Positions 7,784 to 14,779 of a stretch of DNA of 17,996 nucleotides are shown piece after piece. The position numbers were made by a program, and so were the translations under genes. This stretch comes from JAIVJN01 sp036732565 (GTDB lineage Bacteria > Acidobacteriota > Vicinamibacteria > Vicinamibacterales > UBA2999), in assembly GCA_036732565.1 (NCBI GenBank), contig DAINCF010000083.1:1-17996 (forward strand), in the 5' to 3' direction. The notes under the pieces were generated by a model. That model was not told the origin of the DNA and did not search any database. It saw only the letters and a program-made list of their open reading frames with translations. Numbering within the stretch: the first letter of the stretch is position 1; the number at the start of each line of letters is the position of its first letter.

Positions 7784-9859
7784 ATGACCGTGCAGCGCAT
7801 CGACGTCTTCCCCACGCGGACCTTCGAAGGCTTCGCGCTGCGCGCCGGCCGGCCCTATCCATTCGGCGCGACCCAAGTGCCCGGTGGCATCAACTTCTCC
7901 GTGTTCTCGAGTCACGCGACCGCCTGCACACTGGTCCTCTTTCGCAAGGGTGCCCACCAGCCGATGGTGGAGATCCCGTTCGTCGACGAGTTCAGGATCG
8001 GCAACGTCTACGCCATGACCGTGTTCGACCTGGACTACGAGGATCTGGAATACGGGTTTCGCATGGACGGTCCTTACGATCCTGTCGCCGGTCACCGCTT
8101 CAATCGCGATGTGATCTTGTTGGATCCCTACGCCAGGCTCGTCACCGGCCGGAGCATTTGGGGCCAGGCGCCAGACTGGAACAATCTGTATCAGCACCGC
8201 GCCGCGATTGCGCTGGAAGACTTCGATTGGGAGAACGACCGGCCGCTCGAGATCCCCATCGAAGACCTGATCATCTACGAGCTGCACGTGCGAGGCTTCA
8301 CGCGGCACCCGTCATCTGGGGTGCGCGCCGGCGGAACCTTCGACGGTCTCCGCGAGAAAATCCCGTACTTGAAGGCGCTCGGCGTGAACTGCGTCGAGCT
8401 CTTGCCCGTGTGCGAGTTTGACGAGATCGACAACAGCCGGGTGAATCCGAACACGGGTCAGCGTCTGGTCGACTACTGGGGTTACAACCCGATCGGCTTC
8501 TTCGCCCCCAAAGCCGGGTACGCCGCGACCGGCCACCTCGGCATGCAGGTCGACGAGCTGAAGCATCTGATCAAAGAGCTCCACGCCAGCGGCATCGAGG
8601 TCGTGCTGGACGTCGTGTTCAATCACACCGCGGAAGGCAACGAGCTGGGCCGCACGATTACCCTTCGGGGTCTCGACGCCAAGACCTATTACATGCTCGG
8701 CGCGGACGGACGCTATCTGAACTTCAGCGGCACCGGGAACACGCTCAACTGCAATCACCCGGCTGTTCGCAACATGGTGCTTGATTGCCTGCGTTACTGG
8801 GCTGCTGAATTCCACGTCGATGGATTCCGGTTCGATCTCGCCACGATCCTGGGACGCGATCAGAACGGCGCGCCGCTGTCCAATCCGCCGCTTCTGGAGT
8901 CGGTGGCCGGTGACCCGGTTCTCGCCAAATGCAAACTGATCGCCGAGGCATGGGACGCCGGCGGCCTCTACCAGGTCGGATCGTTTCCCGACTATGGGCG
9001 ATGGGCGGAATGGAACGGCCGGTACCGCGACACCGTGCGCCGATTCATCAAGGGCGATCCTGGCCTGACCGGCGAGATCGCCCAGCGCCGCCAAGGCTCG
9101 CCGGATCTGTACGAGGACCGCGGCGCCGCCGCATCGATCAACTTTGTGACGTGCCACGACGGCTTCACCCTGCACGATCTCGTCTCGTACAACCAGAAGC
9201 ACAACGAAGCCAACGGCGAGAACAGTGCTGACGGGACCAACGAGAACCTCAGCTGGAACTGTGGCTGGGAAGGCCCGACCGAGGACGAGTCCATCAACGC
9301 GCTGCGACAACGCCAGGCCAAGAATGTCATGGCGATTCTGATGGTGAGCCGCGGCATCCCCATGTTCCTGATGGGAGATGAGGTCGGCCGTACGCAGGGC
9401 GGGAACAACAACGCGTATTGTCACGACGATGAGACCACCTGGCTGGACTGGTCCTTGACCGAGACCAACGCAGAGCTCCTGAGCTTCGTTCGACGCTGCA
9501 TTGCGATGCGGAAGGCGCATCCGGCGTTGCGTACCCCGGACATCAGTTGGCACGGCACCAAGCCCTGGGCGCCGGACTGGTCGGCCTCGAGCCGCGTGCT
9601 CGCATTCATGCTGCGCGGTGAGCCGGTCGCCAGCGATACGCGAGGTTGCGACTGCCTCTATGTCTCGCTCAACATGCATTGGGAGGCGTTGTGGTTCCAT
9701 CTGCCACCGCCGCCCAGTCCCACCACGTGGCATGTGGCGATCAACACTGCGATGCCGGGCGGAGAAGATGCCTGGGACGTGGGATTCGAGCCCCGTCTCG
9801 CCGGCCAGGGGAACCTTCTGGTCGGCGGACGTTCGGTGGTCGTGCTGGTAGCCAGGTAG
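7784..9859 (+). CDS. glgX: GlgX-type glycogen debranching enzyme (GH13, isoamylase-like)
   Basis: 691 residues, the usual length for GlgX/TreX. An N-terminal CBM48-like domain (residues about 20-110, FGATQVPGGINFSVFSSHAT) precedes the GH13 barrel. All four catalytic regions are visible: DVVFNHT at 276-282; VDGFRFDLA with nucleophile Asp351; IAEAWD with acid/base Glu388; and VTCHDGFTLHDLVSYNQKHN with transition-state Asp459. The insert after region IV (NGENSADGTNENLSWNCGWE) is typical of the GlgX/isoamylase subfamily. It should hydrolyse alpha-1,6 branches of glycogen or limit dextrins in the cytoplasm. I chose the ATG at 7784, 4 bases after the STAS stop and just before the conserved N-terminus; the 14-residue upstream extension overlaps the STAS gene. 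Its position between two STAS genes ties glycogen breakdown to the signalling module. Confidence 0.95.
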   Translation: MTVQRIDVFPTRTFEGFALRAGRPYPFGATQVPGGINFSVFSSHATACTLVLFRKGAHQPMVEIPFVDEFRIGNVYAMTVFDLDYEDLEYGFRMDGPYDPVAGHRFNRDVILLDPYARLVTGRSIWGQAPDWNNLYQHRAAIALEDFDWENDRPLEIPIEDLIIYELHVRGFTRHPSSGVRAGGTFDGLREKIPYLKALGVNCVELLPVCEFDEIDNSRVNPNTGQRLVDYWGYNPIGFFAPKAGYAATGHLGMQVDELKHLIKELHASGIEVVLDVVFNHTAEGNELGRTITLRGLDAKTYYMLGADGRYLNFSGTGNTLNCNHPAVRNMVLDCLRYWAAEFHVDGFRFDLATILGRDQNGAPLSNPPLLESVAGDPVLAKCKLIAEAWDAGGLYQVGSFPDYGRWAEWNGRYRDTVRRFIKGDPGLTGEIAQRRQGSPDLYEDRGAAASINFVTCHDGFTLHDLVSYNQKHNEANGENSADGTNENLSWNCGWEGPTEDESINALRQRQAKNVMAILMVSRGIPMFLMGDEVGRTQGGNNNAYCHDDETTWLDWSLTETNAELLSFVRRCIAMRKAHPALRTPDISWHGTKPWAPDWSASSRVLAFMLRGEPVASDTRGCDCLYVSLNMHWEALWFHLPPPPSPTTWHVAINTAMPGGEDAWDVGFEPRLAGQGNLLVGGRSVVVLVAR

Positions 9860-9879
9860 AAGCGAGAGAGGACTGAAGC

Positions 9880-10194
9880 ATGGCGTTCGATGCCGAGTTG
9901 GAAGTCGTGGGGACCGTCGCGACCATCACCCTCAGTGGCGAGCTGGATGCGGCAGTGGCGCCACGCTTCAAGGAGAAGATCGACGAGGCGGCTCGTCACG
10001 GCGTCACCAAGCTCGTGCTGCTGGCAACGGCGCTGGCCTACATGTCCAGCGCCGGCTTACGGGCGCTGATCTTCGCCAAGCAGAAGATGGGAGCCGGTGT
10101 CACCATCGTCGTGGTCGGCGCGCAGCCGCAGGTCGTCGAGCCGATCAAACAGACGGGGCTTCATCGCAGCGTGATGCTCGTCGATGCGTTATGA
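9880..10194 (+). CDS. STAS-domain anti-sigma factor antagonist (second copy)
   Basis: 104 residues, one STAS domain with the signature LATALAYMSSAGLRALIFA; Ser56-Ser57 is the likely phosphorylation site. The usual acidic residue in the DLS/DxS part before it is replaced (LLATALAY), so this copy is more divergent there than the first. It begins 20 bases after the debranching gene with a good Shine-Dalgarno (AGAGGA, 9867-9872, 7 bases before ATG), the only clear internal ribosome site in the operon and possibly a point of separate translation control. Its TGA overlaps the kinase start (ATGA, 10191-10194), as in many STAS/RsbW pairs, so it is probably the direct partner of that kinase. Positionally equivalent to slr1859 of Synechocystis as I recall it. 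Confidence 0.9.
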   Translation: MAFDAELEVVGTVATITLSGELDAAVAPRFKEKIDEAARHGVTKLVLLATALAYMSSAGLRALIFAKQKMGAGVTIVVVGAQPQVVEPIKQTGLHRSVMLVDAL

Positions 10195-10646
10195 CGATGC
10201 CAGCATCCACGGTCGCGCGATTGACCTTGTCGTCCGACGTCCAGCAGTTGGGCGCGTCGCTGACGAAGGTGCGCGAGCTCGTCGCGGCTCTCGCCAGCGC
10301 CGCGAACCTGGCGCCGAGCACGACCTACCGGCTGCGGCTGGCGAGCGATGAGATCGTCACCAACATCATCACCCACGGCTACGCCGAGAGCGGCAGGCAG
10401 GGCACCATCGAGATCACCGCAACGATTTCCGAGAACCAGGTGGCTCTGGCCTTGAGCGACACGGCTGTGCCGTACAACCCATTGGAGCAGGCGGCGCCCG
10501 CGGATCTCGACGCCCCGCTCGAGGCACGACGCGAAGGCGGGCTCGGTGTGTATCTGGCCGTCCACAGCGTCGACGAGTTTCGCTACGAACACGTCGACGG
10601 CTACAACAGGAACACGCTGGTCATGAAACGCGAGCCAGGCGCGTAG
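10191..10646 (+). CDS. RsbW/SpoIIAB-like serine kinase / anti-sigma factor (HATPase_c)
   Basis: 151 residues, a single GHKL-type ATPase domain of the RsbW kind. The N box is RLASDEIVTNIITHGY (Glu54 and Asn58, expected to hold Mg-ATP). The G1 box is LALSDTAVPYNP (Asp90), where the usual Gly two residues after Asp is Ala92. The G2 box is EGGLGVYLAVHSVDEFRYEH (Gly116, Gly117, Gly119), and the C-terminus is NTLVMKRE. Family role: phosphorylates STAS antagonists on Ser and, when free, sequesters a sigma factor or another target. It overlaps the second STAS gene by 4 bases and ends 5 bases before the phosphatase gene. No sigma factor is encoded nearby, so the target is unknown and may not be a sigma factor. 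Without kinase assays the Ala92 change leaves activity slightly uncertain. Confidence 0.88.
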   Translation: MTMPASTVARLTLSSDVQQLGASLTKVRELVAALASAANLAPSTTYRLRLASDEIVTNIITHGYAESGRQGTIEITATISENQVALALSDTAVPYNPLEQAAPADLDAPLEARREGGLGVYLAVHSVDEFRYEHVDGYNRNTLVMKREPGA

Positions 10647-10651
10647 TCTCC

Positions 10652-12121
10652 ATGGAGCCGCATAAGCACCCGACCGAATCTGAGCGACGTCGCGCGACGC
10701 TGGCCGACCAGATGGAGCGGGTGATTCTGCCGCTCGGACTGGCCCTATCGGGCGAGAGCAACATCGACCGGCTGATGGAACGCATCCTGGTCGAAGCGAA
10801 GACCCTCTGTCGCGCGGATGGCGGGACGATCTACCTGCGCAGCGAGGACGACACGCTGCGCTTCGCGATTGTGATGACGGACTCGCTTGGGATCTCACTT
10901 GGCGGGACGTCCGGTGCGCCCGTGTCGTTCCCGGCCCTACCTCTGCACGACGCGGCCACGGGAGCACCCAACCACCGCAACGTCGCCACCCACGTGGCGC
11001 TGACGGGGCAATCGACGTGCATCCCTGACATCTACGCGGCCGAGGGCTTCGACTTCGCGGGCACGAGGGCCTTCGACGAGCGGAACGGCTACCGGTCGGT
11101 GTCGAGCCTGACAGTGCCGTTCAAGGACCACACGGGCTTCGTGACGGGCGTGTTGCAGTTGCTCAACGCGAGGGATGAGCACGGCACCATCACGCCGTTC
11201 GACGAGTACGATCGCGCGGTTGTCGAGGCGCTGTCATCACTGGCGGCCCTGGTCTTGAACAACCACCTCCTGGTTCAGCGCCAGCAAGCCCTGCAGCGAA
11301 TCGAGCACGACATGCAGGTCGCGCGGCGCATTCAAGATGGGTTTCTCCCGAGCGTCCTGCCGTCCCTTCCGGGGTGGCAGATCGATACGCGCTTTCAACC
11401 CGCGCGGCATGTCGGTGGCGACTTCTACGACGCGTTCATGCTGACCCGAGGCCGAACGCTGGCGATCGCGCTCGGAGACGTCTGCGACAAAGGTGTCGGC
11501 GCCGCGCTGTTCATGGCGTTGACGCGCAGCTTGATTCGGGCGTTCGCGCTGGAGCACGACCTCACCCGTCAGGCACCGGTCCTGGGCGAGGCCACCGCGC
11601 CGACGTTGAAGGGCTATCTCGACCTGGCCACAGCGGCGGAGTTGCTCGGCGCGGCGGTCAACAGTACGAACGCGTACATCCTGGCGCATCATCTCGACCT
11701 CAACATGTTTGCCACGCTGTTCCTCGGCATGCTGGACGTCAACAGCGGCACGTTGCTGTACATGAACGCTGGCCACTGCTCGCCGATGATTCTGGACGCG
11801 GGCGGCGGCATCAGACGACGGCTGGAGCCGACCGGTCCGGCGGTCGGGATGTTCGCCGATGCCGAGTTCGGCATTCAGGAAGAGCGGCTGTCGGTGGGTG
11901 ACATCCTGCTCGCGTTCTCCGACGGCGTCACGGACGCCCGGAATCGCGACGGTGTCTTCTTCGGCGAAGCGAGGCTGAGGTCGGTGCTGACGACTACATC
12001 GGCGACAACGCGCGAGCTGCTCGACTCGATCGAAACCCACGTGCGAAACCACATCGGGGACGCCGCGCCGTTCGATGATCTGACAATGCTGGCGCTGCGG
12101 CGGATGGGCAACACTACGTAG
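10652..12121 (+). CDS. GAF-SpoIIE (PP2C-type) serine phosphatase, RsbU/IcfG-like
   Basis: 489 residues, cytoplasmic. Residues about 30-205 are a GAF sensor domain (LMERILVEAKTLCRADGG, TIYLRSEDDTLRF, SVSSLTVPFKDHTGFVTGVL, QLLNARDEHG). A helical linker (LLVQRQQALQRIEHDMQVAR) leads to the SpoIIE phosphatase domain from about 240. Metal-binding acids are present: GGDFYD (Asp257), ALGDVCDKGVGAALFMA (Asp276), FSDGVTDA (Asp424) and PFDDLTMLAL (Asp475, Asp476). Family role: removes phosphate from phospho-STAS proteins and so frees them to bind the kinase; the GAF domain would sense a small ligand or a partner. The start ATG is 5 bases after the kinase stop, without a strong Shine-Dalgarno. The last codons and the TAG stop lie in the repeat at 12115-12148. 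The closest functional parallel I know is IcfG (slr1860) of Synechocystis. Confidence 0.92.
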   Translation: MEPHKHPTESERRRATLADQMERVILPLGLALSGESNIDRLMERILVEAKTLCRADGGTIYLRSEDDTLRFAIVMTDSLGISLGGTSGAPVSFPALPLHDAATGAPNHRNVATHVALTGQSTCIPDIYAAEGFDFAGTRAFDERNGYRSVSSLTVPFKDHTGFVTGVLQLLNARDEHGTITPFDEYDRAVVEALSSLAALVLNNHLLVQRQQALQRIEHDMQVARRIQDGFLPSVLPSLPGWQIDTRFQPARHVGGDFYDAFMLTRGRTLAIALGDVCDKGVGAALFMALTRSLIRAFALEHDLTRQAPVLGEATAPTLKGYLDLATAAELLGAAVNSTNAYILAHHLDLNMFATLFLGMLDVNSGTLLYMNAGHCSPMILDAGGGIRRRLEPTGPAVGMFADAEFGIQEERLSVGDILLAFSDGVTDARNRDGVFFGEARLRSVLTTTSATTRELLDSIETHVRNHIGDAAPFDDLTMLALRRMGNTT

Positions 12122-12148
12122 CGCAGGCCTTCAGGCCTGCCTTACGTA
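12115..12148. repeat. REP-like palindrome with TACGTA ends at a convergent gene junction
   Basis: A perfect 7-bp stem (GCAGGCC 12123-12129, GGCCTGC 12134-12140) with loop TTCA is framed by two copies of TACGTA (12115-12120 and 12143-12148). The plus-strand phosphatase gene ends in it (ACG TAG at 12119-12121) and the minus-strand GlcG-like gene also ends in it (ACG TAA at 12142-12144). It is long and stable enough to act as a bidirectional 3'-end structure, but it has no U tract. Related copies lie at 9-36 and 15746-15830. Confidence 0.75.
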
Positions 12149-12564
12149 CAATTGTGAAGCGCGTCCACACCGATCTGCGCGAAGCGCGCATCGTCCTCCT
12201 CTGACAGCCCGGCCACGCCAACGGCGCCGACGACCTGGCCGTCGAGGGTGACGGGCATCCCTCCGCCGATACCCACCAGCCGGGGATCGTTGAAGTAGTG
12301 GACGTCCCAGTTGTCCTTGTCGCGAAGGATCATCCCGATTCCCTTCGACGGCTGCTTCCAGCGCGCGGCGGTCCACGCCTTGTTCGCGGCGAATGCCGTG
12401 CAGCCGACAGGGACGCCGTCCAGACGGACCAAGGCCACCAGCTCGCCGGACTCGTCAGCGACGGCGATGGCGGCGGCCTTGTTTTCGGCGATGAGCGCGC
12501 GCTTCACGGCCTCCAGCGCCACCTGTGCCTCATCGTGCCCGAAGCGTTTCACGGACGTGATCAT
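12142..12564 (-). CDS. GlcG/HbpS-family (DUF336, heme-binding-like) protein
   Basis: 140 residues, the normal length for the GlcG/HbpS fold. Visible features are the N-terminal helix EAQVALEAVKRALIAENKAA, AIAVADESGELVALVRLDG, the AFAANKAWTAARWKQPS helix, and the glycine-rich FNDPRLVGIGGGMPVTLDG, QVVGAVGVAG and SEEDDARFAQIG. No signal peptide. The family includes the heme-binding HbpS, the GlcG protein of glycolate loci, and many cytoplasmic members of unknown role; no heme ligand can be named here. The start ATG overlaps the stop of the SnoaL-like gene (TCAT on the plus strand, 12561-12564), with GGAGGG just upstream. It is the last gene of the operon led by the GMC oxidoreductase, suggesting a cofactor, substrate-binding or isomerase-like accessory role. 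The final residues HNCT and the TAA run into the palindrome at 12115-12148. Confidence 0.82.
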   Translation of the reverse strand: MITSVKRFGHDEAQVALEAVKRALIAENKAAAIAVADESGELVALVRLDGVPVGCTAFAANKAWTAARWKQPSKGIGMILRDKDNWDVHYFNDPRLVGIGGGMPVTLDGQVVGAVGVAGLSEEDDARFAQIGVDALHNCT

Positions 12565-13001
12565 GACCCTCCCTCGATGAGTCGCTTCGCCACGCCGAGC
12601 GGCCTCCAGAGCGGCAGCGGATCGAAGAACGCCTCCACGCGGTAGATGCGTCCCTCGCGAAAGCGGAACAAGTTCATCCCGATCACGGTGATGGTGTGTC
12701 CGGTGGGTGTGGCACCCAGGAACTCGCCCTGGTGCGTGCCGGTGATCGTGAAGCGTGCGGCTGCCTTGGTCTCGTCCATGTCGAGCACGATCTCATCGAC
12801 GGCGAAATTGCGGTCGGGGAACCCGACCGCCCACGTGCTCACGAACGCTTTGTATTCGGCGATGCCGCTGACGCCGCTCACTCTCACCGGATTCGTGAAA
12901 CGCACGTCCGCCGTGAAGATCTCGTCCGCGACCGCAAGGTTGCCTGGCGCGGTGAGGAGCTCGCGAAAGTACCGATGAATGAGCGCTCGCCCCGTGGCCA
13001 T
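12561..13001 (-). CDS. SnoaL/NTF2-like protein (ester cyclase-like)
   Basis: 146 residues with the NTF2-like cone fold pattern of the SnoaL polyketide-cyclase/ester-cyclase group: N-terminal helix ALIHRYFRELLTAPGNLAVA, DEIFTADVRFTNP, a helix with GIAEYKAFVSTWAVGFPD, then strands KAAARFTITGTHQGEFLGAT, GHTITVIGMNLFRFREGRIY and RVEAFFDPLPLWRPLG. No signal peptide. Members act on small hydrophobic molecules by acid/base chemistry or only bind them; the substrate cannot be told. The ATG at 13001 lies one base after the GMC oxidoreductase stop, and its own stop overlaps the GlcG-like start by 4 bases, so the three proteins are probably made together. The Shine-Dalgarno is weak (GC-rich), in line with translational coupling. 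Confidence 0.82.
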   Translation of the reverse strand: MATGRALIHRYFRELLTAPGNLAVADEIFTADVRFTNPVRVSGVSGIAEYKAFVSTWAVGFPDRNFAVDEIVLDMDETKAAARFTITGTHQGEFLGATPTGHTITVIGMNLFRFREGRIYRVEAFFDPLPLWRPLGVAKRLIEGGS

Positions 13002-13002
13002 G

Positions 13003-14535
13003 TCAGCGGCCCGCCCGCATCTCGTCGGCCAGCTTCTCGGCGATCACCACGCACGTGAGAAGCGGATTGCGGCTGACGTGGTTCGGCATGATGGACGCAT
13101 CGGCCACCCGCAGACCCTGGAGGCCGTGCACGCGCAGAGTCTGATCGACGACCGCCGACGCGTCCGAGGCCGGGCCCATCTTGCACGTCCCGACCGGATG
13201 CCAAATGGTCGCGCAAGTGTCGCGCACATACTGCTGCAGCTTCGCGTCATCGTCGATGATGTCCGGCGTGAGCACCGCAATGCCCGTCGCCTTCTCCCAG
13301 AATTCGCCGGTGTGGGCGATGCGCCAGCACTTGCGCACGCCATCGGCAATCCGGCGCAGATCGTCTGCGTCCTGATTGAGGTTGAGCGCGATGGTCGGCG
13401 GCGCCTCGGGGTCGGTGCTGGTGATGCTGATGCGGCCGCGCGAGTTCGGCCGGTTGAGCACCACCATCGTGGCGTACAGCAAGTTCGCGGTTCCGGGTGG
13501 AAGCGCGGAGAACCGCTCGCGTCCCAGCTTGTTGATGCAGTAGATCTGCATGTCGTTGAACGGCCCGCCGGGCGCCGTGTAGTGCACGGCCATCTGCACA
13601 TCGGGGCTGTCGGGATTGGTGACACCCGGCTTCGGGATCAGCGCGACCAGCGACAGCGTGTGCTCGATCAGGTTTCCCCCCACGCCGGGCAGATCGACGA
13701 GCGGCTTCACGCCGAGCTTCTGGATATCGGTGGCCGGCCCGATGCCCGATCGCCAGAGGATCGGTGGGTCGTGCACGCTGCCGGCGGCGAGGAGGATCGT
13801 TCCCCCGCGGATGACTTCTGGAGTCGTCCCGTTGCGGATCTCAACGCCTGCCGCGCGCGTGCCCTCGAACAGCAGCCGCAAGACCAGCGTGTTGGGTCTG
13901 ATCGTCAGGTTCTTCCGGCGTCGCACCTCCGCAGTCAGGTAGGCAATCGACGTGGAGATGCGCAAATCCCCGCGGCGGTTCATGGGTAACGGTCCGACGC
14001 CAGTGGCCGTGGGCTCGTTGTGGTCGGCGACGTAGGGCTCTCCGTTGTCCATACACGCGTCGACGAAGGCCCGCTGGATGTGGAAGCAGTCCTCCTTCCT
14101 CATGCGCGTGACCGGCAGCGGCCCGCCCTTGCCGTGGTAGGACGCGTCGATGGGATCGTCTTCGACCTTGATGAAGTACGGGAGCAGCTTGTCCCAGTGC
14201 CACTCCGTGTTTCCCTGGCTCGCCCACTCGTTGTAGTCGGCCGGCAGCCCACGCAGCACGATGGAGCCGTTCACCGCCGAGCACCCGCCCACGCACCGCG
14301 CGCGTGCGTAGTCGATCATGCGGCCCTGGTAGGTCTCCGCCTTGTAATGCCAATCGTGCTCTTCCACCGACACGGCGAACGCATTACACAAATCGTGCGG
14401 GGTCTCCTCGATCGTCCGGTAATCGGGACCCGCCTCGATCATCAACACTTTGACCGAAGAGTCCTCGCTCAGCCGGGCGGCAAGCACGCACCCCGTCGTC
14501 CCGCCACCGACGATCACATAGTCGTAAGTCGTCAC
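13003..14535 (-). CDS. GMC-family FAD-dependent oxidoreductase (choline dehydrogenase-like)
   Basis: 510 residues from a GTG start at 14535, with GGAGGG 7 bases upstream. The FAD-binding dinucleotide motif YVIVGGGTTGCVLAARLSE is at residues 6-24, with MIEAGP (Glu34) for the ribose. GMC signatures are ARARCVGGCSAVNGSIVLRG (about 79-98) and LLAAGSVHDPPILWRSGIGP. The C-terminal domain carries IWHPVGTCKMG with catalytic His446 and MPNHVSRNPLLTCVVIAEKL with Asn490, the His/Asn pair of choline dehydrogenase-type enzymes. The family oxidises alcohols and links to oxygen or an acceptor. The substrate is not determined: choline, aromatic or polyethylene-glycol-like alcohols are all possible. No signal peptide is visible. 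It is the first gene of a three-gene operon with SnoaL-like and GlcG-like proteins, which suggests a small catabolic or modification pathway. Confidence 0.92.
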   Translation of the reverse strand: MTTYDYVIVGGGTTGCVLAARLSEDSSVKVLMIEAGPDYRTIEETPHDLCNAFAVSVEEHDWHYKAETYQGRMIDYARARCVGGCSAVNGSIVLRGLPADYNEWASQGNTEWHWDKLLPYFIKVEDDPIDASYHGKGGPLPVTRMRKEDCFHIQRAFVDACMDNGEPYVADHNEPTATGVGPLPMNRRGDLRISTSIAYLTAEVRRRKNLTIRPNTLVLRLLFEGTRAAGVEIRNGTTPEVIRGGTILLAAGSVHDPPILWRSGIGPATDIQKLGVKPLVDLPGVGGNLIEHTLSLVALIPKPGVTNPDSPDVQMAVHYTAPGGPFNDMQIYCINKLGRERFSALPPGTANLLYATMVVLNRPNSRGRISITSTDPEAPPTIALNLNQDADDLRRIADGVRKCWRIAHTGEFWEKATGIAVLTPDIIDDDAKLQQYVRDTCATIWHPVGTCKMGPASDASAVVDQTLRVHGLQGLRVADASIMPNHVSRNPLLTCVVIAEKLADEMRAGR

Positions 14536-14542
14536 CGAAGCG

Positions 14543-14548
14543 CCCTCC
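14543..14548 (-). promoter_or_regulatory. Shine-Dalgarno site of the GMC oxidoreductase
   Basis: The minus strand reads GGAGGG, 7 bases before the GTG at 14535. It supports the GTG start, which gives the FAD motif a normal distance from the N-terminus. Confidence 0.7.
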
Positions 14549-14583
14549 GAGGCATCGCCGTTCGGCCTTTCGTCACGGCCGAG

Positions 14584-14612
14584 CTTACAGCCTAACGCTC
14601 GACGCGTGGCAA
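14584..14612 (-). promoter_or_regulatory. Candidate sigma70-type promoter of the GMC operon
   Basis: On the minus strand, TTGCCA (14612-14607) is followed after 17 bases by TGTAAG (14589-14584): 5 of 6 and 4 of 6 matches to the -35 and -10 consensus. It lies about 50 bases upstream of the GTG start in the 244-base divergent gap 14536-14779. I saw no equally good promoter for the plus-strand gene in this gap. Confidence 0.35.
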
Positions 14613-14779
14613 GGAGTTGCTAGCGCACGTGCACGCGGATGGTGCCCTGCGTCGAAATCCGTGACCGGCGAGAATAACCTCAGTCCCGACGTGACCGCGC
14701 GACGAAGATGTGGGTCGTGGTACGACGTGTCCCGTCCGAGTGCTGGCGTCGTTGCGCGTGCGCGTGGCAGGATGGTCCG

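Noticed and set aside
8312..9733. 473-codon minus-strand frame across glgX
   Set aside because: Antisense to a gene with all four GH13 motifs; no family features of its own.
12115..12148. Palindrome as a classical Rho-independent terminator
   Set aside because: The stem is good but no T tract follows on either strand, and sister copies exist elsewhere, so I list it as a repeat with possible 3'-end function.
12979..13989. 336-codon plus-strand frame across the GMC gene
   Set aside because: Antisense to the conserved FAD enzyme; no family resemblance.
14708..14779. N-terminal extension of the PLP enzyme containing three Cys, considered as a cysteine-sensing leader peptide
   Set aside because: It is in frame with the enzyme with no stop between, lacks a convincing ribosome site and has no attenuator hairpins that I can see; chance reading of GC-rich DNA is simpler.
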